This document shows positions 28,386 through 36,675 of a stretch of 64,000 nt of DNA, one piece after another. The stretch covers positions 1 through 64,000 of the forward strand of contig JAFWUI010000002.1 of NCBI GenBank assembly GCA_017524145.1, read 5' to 3'. The notes beneath the pieces are model-generated. The model was not told the origin of the DNA. It did not search any database and saw nothing but the letters and a program-made list of their open reading frames with translations. The DNA is from Oxalobacter sp. (GTDB taxonomy: Bacteria > Pseudomonadota > Gammaproteobacteria > Burkholderiales > Burkholderiaceae_D). Position 1 is the stretch's first letter. Each line of letters opens with the position of its first letter. Both the position numbers and the translations under genes were made by a program.

Positions 28386-28849
28386 TCAGGCATGTTTACC
28401 CCGGATCTCCACCGTCTGCCCCACCCCGCAGGTGAGCCACGCCTCAATGGTATCGATGACCTGCTCAAACGGCAGGCGTGATGTCCCCCTGATGGCACAC
28501 TCCCAGACATGGCAGACACGCCAGCCCATCACCGTCAATGCACGGGTGATCCTGGCATCACGGGAGCGGTTGCGCCTGAACTTTGCTTTCCACCAACCGG
28601 TATTGGTCGAAGGCGTATGGAACATCCGGCAATGGTCATGCCCATGCCAGAAACAGCCGTTGACAAAAATGATGGCTTTGTATTTTGGCAGGACGATATC
28701 CGGCCGTCCTGGATAACGCCTGTCATTGATGCGGTAACGGAAACCACGGGCAAACAATGCCTTGCACCATGACCTCTGGTCTGGTGTTCTTTGCACGGAT
28801 ACGTGACATGACACGATGCCGTACTTCCGGTGTGAAGGTATCAGCCATA
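28386..28849 (-). pseudogene. vsr: Very short patch repair endonuclease, frameshifted
   Basis: From the ATG at 28849 the minus strand reads ADTFTPEVRHRVMSRIRAKNTRPEVMV, the Vsr N-terminus (MSRI..KNT.PE). The rest (KALFARGFRYRINDRR, GRPDIVLPKYKAIIFVNGCFWHGHDHC, WRVCHVWECAIRG) is in another frame. The shift is near 28766, equivalent to a gain of one or loss of two bases. The catalytic Asp in GRPDIV, the zinc-binding GCFWHGHDHC and VWECA are intact downstream. Vsr nicks T:G mismatches left by deamination of 5-methylcytosine. No Dcm-type methylase is seen nearby, so loss may be tolerated. Confidence 0.75.
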
Positions 28850-28887
28850 CTACTATTCTACAGCCCCCTTCCTGTCACTGGACCATG

Positions 28888-28923
28888 AAAAAAGGCATCC
28901 CCCAAACAATAGGGAGATGCCTT
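28888..28923 (-). terminator. Terminator after nucleoside hydrolase
   Basis: AAGGCATC (28892-28899) pairs with GATGCCTT (28916-28923), extended by CCC/GGG inside. On the minus strand a run of six T follows. Confidence 0.75.
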
Positions 28924-28947
28924 CGGCAATGCCTGTAAACCAATGGA

Positions 28948-30033
28948 TTACATCGTATCGAACAGGTCATTGACCTGCTTCCAGACTTTTTCCTCATTGA
29001 CCTTGAAGACGATGCGGGCTTTCTGGGTGCCATTTGGTGGAATGCCTCGGTAAGCCAAGGTAGAGCCGTAGTTCGGGCTGTAAACCGTGTTCACATCAAC
29101 CGGCAGCGTTTCCTCCACTTCGATGATGCTTGGGTCGATGACATAAGCCGCACAGAGGACATCCCAGACGAAAGTGTTCCATTCAGGGTTTTCCTTGAAT
29201 TTCGGCATCGTCCAATGGTTGGCGAACATCGACTTGAAGTGAGGCTGTTTCAGGCGGACCGCCAGCGCATCATAAGTCTTTTTCGTGAATTTGATCTTCT
29301 CACAGGCATCCAATGGGAAGATGACCTGTTCCTTGAAAGGTGAACGCCAGGCAATCTGGGCAGCTTCCGGATCGAACCAGATGTTGAATTCTGCCTGTGG
29401 GGTCACGTTGCCGTTCCAGAAGAAAGCGCCCCCCATATAGACCACCCGTTTGATGAGCGGTACGATTTCCGGCGCTTTCTGGACCGCAGCAGCCAGGTTG
29501 TTATAAGTGCCAATCGCTACGATGGTCACTTCATTCGGGTTTGCCTTGACCTGGCGGATGATGAAATCAACAGCATCTTCCTTGCTGGGTTCGATGGTCG
29601 GCTCTGACTTGTAGGCTTCACGGTAGGCATCCTTCCAGGATTTCGGCTGAGGATAACCCGCTGCCCCATCATGGGTGTCTGGACCACGGCCGAACAATGT
29701 CTTCTCATCCTGGATGGCAGCCATACGCCCTTCACGGTGGACCCTGTTGACCCCCATCAGGACAGGGATATCCGTACGCTTGATGCCTTCCAGCTGACGG
29801 ATGGCACTTGCAGTCCCTGTTTCAACCCAGGTATTGCCGATGACCACAGCAACACCCAGCAGCTCAACCTTCGGGCTTTTCGCCAGCATCAGCATCGCGA
29901 CACCATCGTCAAACAGGTCAACCATATCGGCACTGAGAATGACCTTTTCCTTACCGGCATCCGCCGAAGCAGGTGAAACCGCCCCGATACAGAACATGAT
30001 TGCCGCCATCACGGCGCATAAGAACTTTTTCAA
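28948..30033 (-). CDS. Secreted inosine-uridine-type nucleoside hydrolase
   Basis: 361 residues with a signal peptide (CAVMAAIMFCIGAVSPASA). The calcium-binding Asp cluster of nucleoside N-ribohydrolases appears as SADMVDLFDDGVAML (family pattern DxDxxxDD), with AEFNIWFDPEAA and FVWDVLCAAYV further on. It would split purine or pyrimidine nucleosides into base and ribose in the periplasm. No transporter gene lies beside it. Monocistronic, with its own terminator. Confidence 0.87.
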   Translation of the reverse strand: MKKFLCAVMAAIMFCIGAVSPASADAGKEKVILSADMVDLFDDGVAMLMLAKSPKVELLGVAVVIGNTWVETGTASAIRQLEGIKRTDIPVLMGVNRVHREGRMAAIQDEKTLFGRGPDTHDGAAGYPQPKSWKDAYREAYKSEPTIEPSKEDAVDFIIRQVKANPNEVTIVAIGTYNNLAAAVQKAPEIVPLIKRVVYMGGAFFWNGNVTPQAEFNIWFDPEAAQIAWRSPFKEQVIFPLDACEKIKFTKKTYDALAVRLKQPHFKSMFANHWTMPKFKENPEWNTFVWDVLCAAYVIDPSIIEVEETLPVDVNTVYSPNYGSTLAYRGIPPNGTQKARIVFKVNEEKVWKQVNDLFDTM

Positions 30034-30155
30034 GGTAACCTCCTTCCTGTACCAACAGATATAGATTGAACTATATCAGACATTCAGGAATAATTTTAAA
30101 GGCAGGTATAAAACCTGCACCACCCTGACACCCGGCAACTGACAAAGGACATCCT

Positions 30156-31082
30156 ATGAAACGCCTGTTCTCCGCCCTGTTCGCTGCAACCGTACTCTGT
30201 GCAACACCATTCACTGTGCAAGCTGACCCTGACAGCATCTATGACGCTTATGACAAAGCCGTCAAAAGAGGCGTCCGGTCTGGCTTTGCCGGCTTCCCTT
30301 TGGGTGCTGAACGCTATACCACATGGTTCGATGCGGAAACCCTCCAAAAAGGGGATAAGGTCCCTGCATTGAAAAAAGGCGACAAGCTCACGCTTTACCG
30401 GTTTTCCGGCAAAATCGGCGAAGGTACTGTGACCAGCGTGGAAAAAGATGTTCAAGACACCATCATGTACACGATCAAAGGAGACAATGGCAAGCAATAC
30501 GGTGTCGGCACACCCATCCTTGCAACCGACAACCCCCTGGATGCCATGCCACGCCGTATGGAAAAGCTGTCCAACAACAACCCGGTTTACCTCGACATTG
30601 TCCGCAAAGTCCTTGAAAAGAAGGGACTCAAAGGCGTCAAGCCCAAGATTGTGCAGCTCTTCAGAGGTCAGCTTGGCATTACAGGTCACAGCTACAACGA
30701 TATTGTCATTGTCGCATCCAATATCCCGCCACAGCAGGGCGGTGATGCCGCGTGGAACGCTGACAGTGAATTCCCGAGCTACGGTGTCATGCCAGCCGCC
30801 AATCCCAAAAGCTATTCCATGGTCATCGTCCGCCAGATTGTGGATGGATCTGTAAAGGAATACATCCTGGATTCCTACATTTCACTGAAGGGATCTTCTC
30901 CCGAAAAAATTGACTGGCAGCCACCCCACATCCATAAGATAGAAGCTTTCGCAGACATCAATGCTGACGGCAACATGGAAATCATCCTGACCGACCTAAT
31001 GTATGAGGGTGTAGGCTACAACGTCTATTACCATGACAGCAAAGGGTGGCGATGTGTCCTTTCCAATGGCTATGGCGCCTGA
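30156..31082 (+). CDS. Secreted protein, function unknown
   Basis: 308 residues with a cleavable signal peptide (LFAATVLCATPFTVQA). No family was recognised. The C-terminal part has IEAFADINADGNMEIILTD, which resembles the Asp-rich calcium loop of FG-GAP/VCBS-type repeats. The N-terminal half has a small beta-rich segment (KKGDKLTLYRFSGKIGEG). It is followed 28 bases later by two related secreted proteins, forming a three-gene group that probably starts at the promoter region shared with the divergent nucleoside hydrolase. Confidence 0.7.
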   Translation: MKRLFSALFAATVLCATPFTVQADPDSIYDAYDKAVKRGVRSGFAGFPLGAERYTTWFDAETLQKGDKVPALKKGDKLTLYRFSGKIGEGTVTSVEKDVQDTIMYTIKGDNGKQYGVGTPILATDNPLDAMPRRMEKLSNNNPVYLDIVRKVLEKKGLKGVKPKIVQLFRGQLGITGHSYNDIVIVASNIPPQQGGDAAWNADSEFPSYGVMPAANPKSYSMVIVRQIVDGSVKEYILDSYISLKGSSPEKIDWQPPHIHKIEAFADINADGNMEIILTDLMYEGVGYNVYYHDSKGWRCVLSNGYGA

Positions 31083-31110
31083 TGACAGCATTCCCCAAGG
31101 AGAGAACACC

Positions 31111-31776
31111 ATGATGAAACGGCTACTGGCAACCGCCCTTGCTTTTCCCTTGCTCTGCAGTGCTGCGCAGGCAGACACCACACAGATTGCCAGGATATTC
31201 ACCCATGCCAACCTCAACGTCCCGTACAAGAAACTTGAACGGCTGACTGGGAAACCGGTCAAGGTTGAGCCCGGCAGACGCCACTATCAAGTCGGGCAAT
31301 GCCATATTCGGGCAGATAATGACGACGGCGACAACAAGACAGTCACCAGCCTCACACTCAAAGTCTCCCCTGACTGCACCTTTGACCTGAGTCAACTCGT
31401 CAAGGCACCGAAAGGCACCTATGTGCATGAACTGACCTTCATGAAATTCGCCCAGACCAAGCATGTCGGTGCGATGGCGATTCCCTGCCTGGACCTATGC
31501 GATGCACCACACCGCTTCGTGCATATGTCCTGGCAAGGCGGTGCTGATGAGAAATACCTGCAGATTGACATCGAAAATGACATCAACACCCCAGAAAGCC
31601 GGGAAGCAGCTGACCAGTGGATCCAAGATACGAAGCAGCTCGAAGGCGGGAAATACCATCCCAATGGCATTGCCTGGACAGATAAACATTACCGGCGGGG
31701 TCTGACCTTCTTCAAAGACATCCCCATCACATCCATCCAGATCGGCTACTGCTTCCTGGATGCCTGCAACCCATGA
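31111..31776 (+). CDS. Secreted protein, paralogue 1 of a tandem pair
   Basis: 221 residues, signal peptide RLLATALAFPLLCSAAQA. It shares a long pattern with the next gene: ARIFTHANLNVPYKKLERLTGKPV, then YQVGQC, CTFDLS, PKGTYVHELTF and FFKDIPIT..Q at the end. Four cysteines in the middle (PCLDLCDAP and others) may form disulfides. The start at 31111 follows AAGGAG; the frame runs open back to 31033 inside the previous gene. Its stop overlaps the next frame at 31773-31776. Function unknown. Confidence 0.7.
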   Translation: MMKRLLATALAFPLLCSAAQADTTQIARIFTHANLNVPYKKLERLTGKPVKVEPGRRHYQVGQCHIRADNDDGDNKTVTSLTLKVSPDCTFDLSQLVKAPKGTYVHELTFMKFAQTKHVGAMAIPCLDLCDAPHRFVHMSWQGGADEKYLQIDIENDINTPESREAADQWIQDTKQLEGGKYHPNGIAWTDKHYRRGLTFFKDIPITSIQIGYCFLDACNP

Positions 31777-31793
31777 CAACACCAAGGCGCACC

Positions 31794-32486
31794 ATGGCAA
31801 AACGACTGCTGACCCTCTCCTTCACCCTTTTCCTGACCAGTGGTGCTGCACAGGCTGACCCGGCAACACTCAACAGGATTTTCGACCGGACCAATATCTA
31901 TGCCCCAGTGGCACAACTCGAAAAAATTGCCGGAAAACCGGTTTCCATTGATGGGGATGAACGCATTTATCAGGTCGGGCAATGCAGGGTCACTGTTTAT
32001 GCGGATTCCCTCAATAATGTCCCTGATGTCGTGCAGGAAATCGACATGGGAATCAGCCCGGCCTGCACCTTCGACCTCAGCCGGGTGGTGGAAGTCCCCA
32101 AAGGCACTTACGTCCATGAACTGACCTTTGGACAGTTCAGACGCCTCATGCACAATCCCTGCCTATGCCCGCCTACTGCCACGCCTGACAATCCGGATTA
32201 TCCTTCCCATCAGAAGGAAATCACCCTGACATTCATGGGATCAGGCACCATTCCCGGTGATCCACCCATCGTCATCACGAATGACATGACCTCCAAAGAG
32301 AGCAGGCAGGCCATCTCAAGGTGGGAAGCCTATATCAAGAAAAAAGAAGGTCCTGCCTACAAAACTGACAACTGGTTTTCACTCGCCAATTACAGATACA
32401 ACCAGCAGGGACAGGTTTATTTCAGGAATATCCCTATCACCCATATCCAAGTTGGAAGCATTGGCGGCATGCTGGAATGCCAGTAA
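31794..32486 (+). CDS. Secreted protein, paralogue 2 of a tandem pair
   Basis: 230 residues, with signal peptide RLLTLSFTLFLTSGAAQA. It is homologous along its length to the preceding protein (NRIFDRTNIYAPVAQLEKIAGKPV, YQVGQC, CTFDLS, PKGTYVHELTF, YFRNIPIT.IQ). I choose the ATG at 31794, preceded by AAGG; one at 31773, overlapping the previous stop, is also possible and would extend the positive n-region. Function unknown. Confidence 0.68.
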   Translation: MAKRLLTLSFTLFLTSGAAQADPATLNRIFDRTNIYAPVAQLEKIAGKPVSIDGDERIYQVGQCRVTVYADSLNNVPDVVQEIDMGISPACTFDLSRVVEVPKGTYVHELTFGQFRRLMHNPCLCPPTATPDNPDYPSHQKEITLTFMGSGTIPGDPPIVITNDMTSKESRQAISRWEAYIKKKEGPAYKTDNWFSLANYRYNQQGQVYFRNIPITHIQVGSIGGMLECQ

Positions 32487-32512
32487 CCGGGTACCTGCAG
32501 AAAACAGCAGAA

Positions 32513-32875
32513 TCAATAGCCACCGCCTCCAAGCATCCAGTTCCGCTTTGCATGACGGTTACGGGAACCACCAATCTGGATATTTTCCATATCCCCCCAG
32601 ACCTCCATATAGGCATTGACCAGGTCATTCCCCTCTACTGATTCCATGAAATCTGGATAATCAATCGCATCAATACGGCTGCTGACAGCTTCCATCACCA
32701 CCCTTTTCTTCACTGCCGCCTGATAACGGTAATCATTGTCCAGGGTTTCCTGCACAACAGCCTGCGGAAAGACACGCTCGATATCGCCTGCCCGCCTTGC
32801 CTGCACCAGCAGCTCATCCTCCGCACAGTCTTTCTTGATGATTGAAAGAAACCCGTCATTCAGCATAATCCACAT
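32513..32875 (-). CDS. Small conserved cytoplasmic protein, function unknown
   Basis: 120 residues. The N-terminus, MWIMLNDGFLSIIKKDC, followed by LLVQARRAGDIERVFP is recognisable as a small protein found scattered among proteobacteria, often beside mobile DNA; I know no function for it. The ATG at 32875 follows AAGGAA. It lies just outside the left end of the satellite-like element. A 5' fragment with the same opening (MWMMLNN) lies just outside the right end at 44587. Confidence 0.7.
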   Translation of the reverse strand: MWIMLNDGFLSIIKKDCAEDELLVQARRAGDIERVFPQAVVQETLDNDYRYQAAVKKRVVMEAVSSRIDAIDYPDFMESVEGNDLVNAYMEVWGDMENIQIGGSRNRHAKRNWMLGGGGY

Positions 32876-32994
32876 GTTTTTCCTTTCTTTGTCAAAATGC
32901 CGTGTTTTGTTGTTTGTTTTCAATGTGTTATGCAAACTATAACATACGTTTTACATCAATCAAATACTTTCTTTTTCGTTTTAAATCGTTTTTT

Positions 32995-33017
32995 TAAGTA
33001 CAATAATGGAAACAACG
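32995..33017 (+). repeat. Putative attL, 23-bp core repeat
   Basis: TAAGTACAA at the start and ACAACG at the end are shared with 44487-44509, and 20 of 23 bases are identical. An inverted copy of the first half, CTTGTACTTA, lies at 33027-33036, giving the dyad expected for a tyrosine recombinase site. It sits immediately before the integrase gene. Confidence 0.5.
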
Positions 33018-33053
33018 TCCCAAAATCTTGTACTTATTTTTCCAGTTTTCATC

Positions 33054-34283
33054 ATGTCTAGGGTTCCAAAAAGATTGACTGACAGGCGTATAGCGACTGC
33101 ATTGCCAAAGAATAAACCATATTTCCTGTTTGCAGGTGATGGGCTTTGCATTGAGATAAGACCGACTGGTCGCAAGTATTGGCGGGTCAGGCGCAAGTAT
33201 CAGGGAAAAATCAAGGTCATTACGCTAGGACTGTATCCGTCATTGCTTCTGGCTGATGCAAGGGTCGAGCATGAAAAAATCCTGTCTTTCCCGCCTGATG
33301 TTGACCCGCTTGATGAATATGAGCGGATGAAGTCTGGGGAAACGGCTTTCACCTTTCGGACACTGGCTGATGAGATGCTGTCAAGAAAGGCCGTTACTGA
33401 CAGTTACAGACGCACTGTCGAGCGGTGTTTGACCCGCCATATCTTTCCGGTCCTGGGAAACAAGGATATCAGGCAGATTTCAGGCAATGACCTGTACAGT
33501 CTGTTATTGGACGTTTCTGTCAAAGAGAATGAGCAAGGGGGCAAGATGACTTTCCTGGCAAGACAGCTTTGCAGTTGGTGTGGAGAGGTCTTTGATTATG
33601 CCAGCATCGTTATCAAGGATTTTTATTTCAATCCGTGCCCGGCGGTCAAGCGGCGGCTGCCTAAGCATACAGCGAAGAAAACCCGGCGGATTGATATAAC
33701 AGACCTGGGGGAATTTGTAAGGGTAATTGAGAATACCAGGACACTGCACACGGTACGGGGGGCGGTCTGGATGCTTCTGTACACTGGACAGCGGCAAATC
33801 AGCATCTATAACGCAACCTGGGGGGATTTCAATCTTGATGAGGCCGTATGGATCCGCAAGCCCGAAAAAAAGGATACGGCAACACATAGGATTCCGCTGC
33901 CTAGGCAGGCGGTCAAGGTTCTGCAAGTCATGCGGTTGCTGTCTGGCAATGCGTCAAATGATGATTTCGTTTTCCACGGCATCAAGAAAAACGTTCCAAT
34001 AGCGACAAGTACGATATCTGAATTGTTCCGCAGGAAAGGTTTTGACATGACAGGTCACGGCTTGCGTGGATTGGTCACTACCGGCCTGAATGAGTTGAGC
34101 AAGCAGGATAACCAGCTTATCCGGATGGGCGTGAACAAAGAAGTTATCGAGATGCAGATTGGTCACAGGTTGCCGGGGGTTGCCGGGCGTTATGATGATT
34201 CCAAGTATTTTGATGTCAGGCGGTCAATGATGCAGATATGGGCTGATTACCTGGATTCTCTTAAAGAATCCTTTACAGATTGA
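33054..34283 (+). CDS. int: P4-type tyrosine integrase
   Basis: 409 residues. An N-terminal DUF4102-like arm-binding domain is visible (LTDRRIATALPKNKPYFLFAGDGLCIEI, VITLGLYPSLLLADAR). The core-binding domain comes next and the catalytic domain shows Arg in YTGQRQIS, HGLRG, IGHR and the Tyr nucleophile in SKYFDVRRSMMQIWADYL. The start at 33054 fits the family. A start at 33006 would place the putative attL core inside the gene, and neither has a strong ribosome site. It drives integration and excision of the element. Confidence 0.92.
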   Translation: MSRVPKRLTDRRIATALPKNKPYFLFAGDGLCIEIRPTGRKYWRVRRKYQGKIKVITLGLYPSLLLADARVEHEKILSFPPDVDPLDEYERMKSGETAFTFRTLADEMLSRKAVTDSYRRTVERCLTRHIFPVLGNKDIRQISGNDLYSLLLDVSVKENEQGGKMTFLARQLCSWCGEVFDYASIVIKDFYFNPCPAVKRRLPKHTAKKTRRIDITDLGEFVRVIENTRTLHTVRGAVWMLLYTGQRQISIYNATWGDFNLDEAVWIRKPEKKDTATHRIPLPRQAVKVLQVMRLLSGNASNDDFVFHGIKKNVPIATSTISELFRRKGFDMTGHGLRGLVTTGLNELSKQDNQLIRMGVNKEVIEMQIGHRLPGVAGRYDDSKYFDVRRSMMQIWADYLDSLKESFTD

Positions 34284-34325
34284 AAGACTGTATAAACATC
34301 CATACAAATTAGCTGTTTCTTGCAA

Positions 34326-34636
34326 AAAAATCAGAAAAAAAACTCTTATATATCAAATCACGTTTTTTTCGTGTAATCGTGTAAGTTGCTGATTACAAAA
34401 AGGATTCAGCGTGTAAGCAACGTGTAAGAATGTGTATAACGTGTAAAAGGCGCATTGAAACGGAATGAAACGCAAGACAGGTGCATGATTGCAACTTTTG
34501 CAGATATCGGGGGGTGTCTCAAAAATGGCTGTTTTCCGCCTGTTTTGACAAGGGTCAATCTGTTTTGACAAGGGTCAACCTCATTTTTGACAAGGGTCAA
34601 TAGACAAGGGTCAACCTGAAAAACATACAGTATTTT
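34326..34636 (+). repeat. Left arm of ~300-bp inverted iteron repeat
   Basis: The stretch 34284-34893 holds no gene apart from this arm, one repeat and one terminator. The arm has an AT-rich block, then about six CGTGTAA-type units (34370, 34378, 34410, 34421, 34440 and a variant near 34431) at about 10-bp steps. After those come four units of TTGACAAGGGTCAA type (34545, 34565, 34587 and a partial at 34603) at about 20-bp steps. The reverse complement of 43117-43405 matches it almost throughout. Iterons next to an AT-rich block are typical of a replication origin. Confidence 0.75.
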
Positions 34637-34655
34637 TCCCGGCTGTTGTGCCTGC

Positions 34656-34798
34656 CCTGGCAGTTGTGCTGCGTCCTGCTTCTGAGACCTTTCCCCTTTC
34701 GGGTAAATCAGCCGTCCTGGGCGTTTTTCCGGCTGGATGGTATCTGCCCATCCTGCGGTGGAAAAACGCAATGCAGGCGGTTCTGGCTGGCTGTTGAT
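34656..34798 (+). repeat. 145-bp dispersed direct repeat, copy 1
   Basis: Begins CTGGCAGTTGTGCTGCGTCC and ends GGCGGTTCTGGCTGGCTGTT. A near-identical copy lies at 37038-37182. Shorter pieces recur at 42938-43080, 43650-43830 and 44296-44360. Open frames crossing it look like shadows rather than genes. Confidence 0.7.
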
Positions 34799-34849
34799 GG
34801 CGTTTCCGGCAAATTTACGCGCACAGAAAGGCCTGCACCGGAAATGGAA

Positions 34850-34871
34850 AACCCGCCTTGTGGGCGGGTTC
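34850..34871 (-). terminator. Terminator of the minus-strand satellite operon
   Basis: AACCCGCC and GGCGGGTT form the stem, with a T-run on the minus strand just past the stop at 34894. The surrounding GCCTGCACCGGAAA-containing 45 bases recur at 44391-44432. Confidence 0.65.
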
Positions 34872-34893
34872 GGGTGTTGACTGGGTCAGGGCA

Positions 34894-35118
34894 TCAATGG
34901 ATGGATGGGTAGTAGTGCGCTGTATCCTTGATGATGATGTACGGGGTATCCGGTATTTCCGTTTTCCCGGTCTTGATGGAGATGTCGAGCATCCTTGCAA
35001 CCGCTGAAATGGCGGTCAACAGTTGTTCTGTCGAGAATGCGCCTGCCCTGTACTGCTGCACTGCGTCCAGCAGCGCATCCGGTACAGCGTGGATATTGAG
35101 GATTTCACTGGTTATCAT
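34894..35118 (-). CDS. Small satellite protein, unknown
   Basis: 74 residues (MITSEILNIHAVPDALLDAV...), acidic and mostly helical by composition. The start at 35118 is preceded by AGAAAGGG and overlaps the end of the AlpA-like gene by 14 bases, so it is part of the same operon. Last gene before the terminator. No family recognised. Confidence 0.6.
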   Translation of the reverse strand: MITSEILNIHAVPDALLDAVQQYRAGAFSTEQLLTAISAVARMLDISIKTGKTEIPDTPYIIIKDTAHYYPSIH

Positions 35119-35341
35119 GGCTTCTGCCCTTTCTTCTGGTTGTCGGTTTCTGTGTCGGTCTTGCGGCGATCTGTTCTGCAAGGTATGCATTGATTTCAGA
35201 ACGTAGCCAAAAGGCCGTGCGCCCTATCTTTACCTGCTTCGGGAAATTCCCTGCCCTGATGTGCCTGTATATGGTTGATGCTGGCAGTGGCAGTATTTTC
35301 CTGACTTCTGGCATCCGTATCAGTTCTGCGTCTGCATTCAT
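35105..35341 (-). CDS. AlpA-family excisionase/regulator
   Basis: 78 residues. The winged helix-turn-helix pattern of AlpA/MerR-like excisionases is clear: RMPEVRKILPLPASTIYRHIRAGNFPKQVKIG followed by FWLRSEINAYL. A basic tail (TRRKGR) follows. In P4-like elements AlpA activates or controls int and excision; in gram-negative PICIs it is the master activator. It overlaps the preceding gene by 4 bases (ATGA). A second AlpA-like gene lies at 37801 on the other strand. Confidence 0.85.
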   Translation of the reverse strand: MNADAELIRMPEVRKILPLPASTIYRHIRAGNFPKQVKIGRTAFWLRSEINAYLAEQIAARPTQKPTTRRKGRSHDNQ

Positions 35342-35655
35342 GGCTGTTTCCCTTCTTTGCGTCCATTCAGGACATAAGTGTCCGTTTCGTTCTGGAGACG
35401 TTCCTGGAGCATCCCCAACGTGCTGCGGAGAAACAGTATTGCGTCCAGCATGTCATATTCACTGAAAAACGGCTGTCTGTTGTCTGCCTTTTCGAGCGTG
35501 TCAAGGAAAATGATGTCAGCCATCATCCTGCACCCGGTGACGATGTCACGGTACATGCTCAGGTCACCGCCTGACAGGTCGGTCGGTGATTTATTGTCCA
35601 GCCAAGAGAAAGGCTGGAACAGCGGTTCTTTCTTTTCCATAGGTGCTTCGGTCAT
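35338..35655 (-). CDS. Small satellite protein, unknown
   Basis: 105 residues (MTEAPMEKKEPLFQPFSWL...). Mostly helical, with DMLDAILFLRSTLGMLQERLQNE near the C-terminus. It may be a distant relative of the three paralogues upstream, but the match is weak. It overlaps the AlpA-like gene and starts 3 bases after the previous stop, so it is co-translated. Confidence 0.6.
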   Translation of the reverse strand: MTEAPMEKKEPLFQPFSWLDNKSPTDLSGGDLSMYRDIVTGCRMMADIIFLDTLEKADNRQPFFSEYDMLDAILFLRSTLGMLQERLQNETDTYVLNGRKEGKQP

Positions 35656-35658
35656 GGT

Positions 35659-35943
35659 TCAATCCTTTCTTTCAAGTTGGCTGATTTTTGCGGTGAATAC
35701 CGGGAAAGGCCTGCCTGTTTCCTGACGGTGGCAAGCGTCCAGCATTTCAAGTGCAAGGGCGTGTTCATTCATCCGGTCGATGATGCCGCTTTCTTCGGTT
35801 TGTGGCTTCGGGAAGCGGAGGCTTGCGTATAGGGTTTTGGCATCAAAACGCAAATCATCTGCAATGGTTCTGATGTCGATGCAGATTGACTGGGTAGCCT
35901 GCCCTGGCATGATGGCGGCGGTGTGTGCTTTTGTTTTTCCCAT
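35659..35943 (-). CDS. Small satellite protein, paralogue C of three
   Basis: 94 residues. Its end, ALEMLDACHRQETGRPFPVFTAKI, aligns with the ends of the two upstream proteins (EAVMACYRQEIKKPLPLYNVTI and EAIENLHRRKNAPMPVYILSI). An N-terminal helical region precedes. I use the ATG at 35943; a TTG at 35949 would overlap the upstream stop. Function unknown. Confidence 0.62.
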   Translation of the reverse strand: MGKTKAHTAAIMPGQATQSICIDIRTIADDLRFDAKTLYASLRFPKPQTEESGIIDRMNEHALALEMLDACHRQETGRPFPVFTAKISQLERKD

Positions 35944-35945
35944 GG

Positions 35946-36221
35946 TCAAGGCCTTTCCTGGATGCTTAAGATATAAACGGGCATAGGAGCGTTTTTGCGT
36001 CTATGCAAGTTTTCTATGGCTTCGAGTTTCAGACAGGTTTCATGCAGTGCCAAAAATGAAGCCTGGATTATGCAAAGGTCTTCCTGTGAAAAAGCATCTT
36101 TTGCTTCTAAGAAACGGTCTTCCAGATAACCTGTTGATGATTTGACTTCGTTCCTGATGTTGGGAATATCAAAAACATCCTTTATCCCTTCGGCTGTTGT
36201 CTTTGGTGTGCTGGCATCCAT
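35946..36221 (-). CDS. Small satellite protein, paralogue B of three
   Basis: 91 residues, beginning MDASTPKTTAEG. The previous stop and this start form TGATATG, and AAAGGG is correctly spaced, which decides the start at 36221. The C-terminal motif LKLEAIENLHRRKNAPMPVY is shared with its neighbours. No family recognised. Confidence 0.62.
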   Translation of the reverse strand: MDASTPKTTAEGIKDVFDIPNIRNEVKSSTGYLEDRFLEAKDAFSQEDLCIIQASFLALHETCLKLEAIENLHRRKNAPMPVYILSIQERP

Positions 36222-36222
36222 A

Positions 36223-36507
36223 TCAAGCCCTTTCTGCGTATTCATTTGATTTTTCAATGGTCACGTTGTAGAGGGGTAGCGGTTTCTTGATTTCCTGCCT
36301 GTAGCAAGCCATAACCGCTTCTACCTGGAGTCCTGCACGGTGCAAACGGTGGATGGTTTCCAGAATGAATCCGGCATATTTCCCGGTTTCAATGATGTTT
36401 TTCCCGAAAAAAGCATTTTCCAGCGTTTCTGCTATATCGACTATTTCGATATACAGGGTCGAGAGGTCGAAAGTCGCCTTTACGGTCGTTTCCTTGGTGT
36501 CGCTCAT
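36223..36507 (-). CDS. Small satellite protein, paralogue A of three
   Basis: 94 residues (MSDTKETTVKATFDLSTLYIEI...). Helical, with the shared C-terminal motif LQVEAVMACYRQEIKKPLPLY. It overlaps the upstream membrane-protein gene by 4 bases (ATGA). Function unknown; one of a tandem set of three likely produced by duplication. Confidence 0.62.
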   Translation of the reverse strand: MSDTKETTVKATFDLSTLYIEIVDIAETLENAFFGKNIIETGKYAGFILETIHRLHRAGLQVEAVMACYRQEIKKPLPLYNVTIEKSNEYAERA

Positions 36508-36659
36508 AGTGCACCCCCAAAAATGAAGTCGGCGATACCGTCCACGGTCGCATAGATCAGGAACAGGACAGCGAAAACAGCCAAAGTCTTAGCGTTTTCA
36601 CTGATACGGAAGGAAAACCTGCCTGATGTGGCAGTCGGTGTGATGGTGTGAGTTTTCAT
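36504..36659 (-). CDS. Small single-span membrane protein
   Basis: 51 residues from the ATG at 36659, with one membrane helix (TLAVFAVLFLIYATVDGIADFIF) near the C-terminus. The frame continues open to 36767, but that part covers the terminator at 36676-36695, so the shorter form is preferred. First gene of the minus-strand operon. No function known. Confidence 0.5.
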   Translation of the reverse strand: MKTHTITPTATSGRFSFRISENAKTLAVFAVLFLIYATVDGIADFIFGGAL

Positions 36660-36675
36660 ATAGATTTTGAGCGAG

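Noticed and set aside
34370..34616. Possible CRISPR array
   Set aside because: Units are 7 and 14 bases with 3-8 base gaps, i.e. phased iterons and not repeats with unique spacers.
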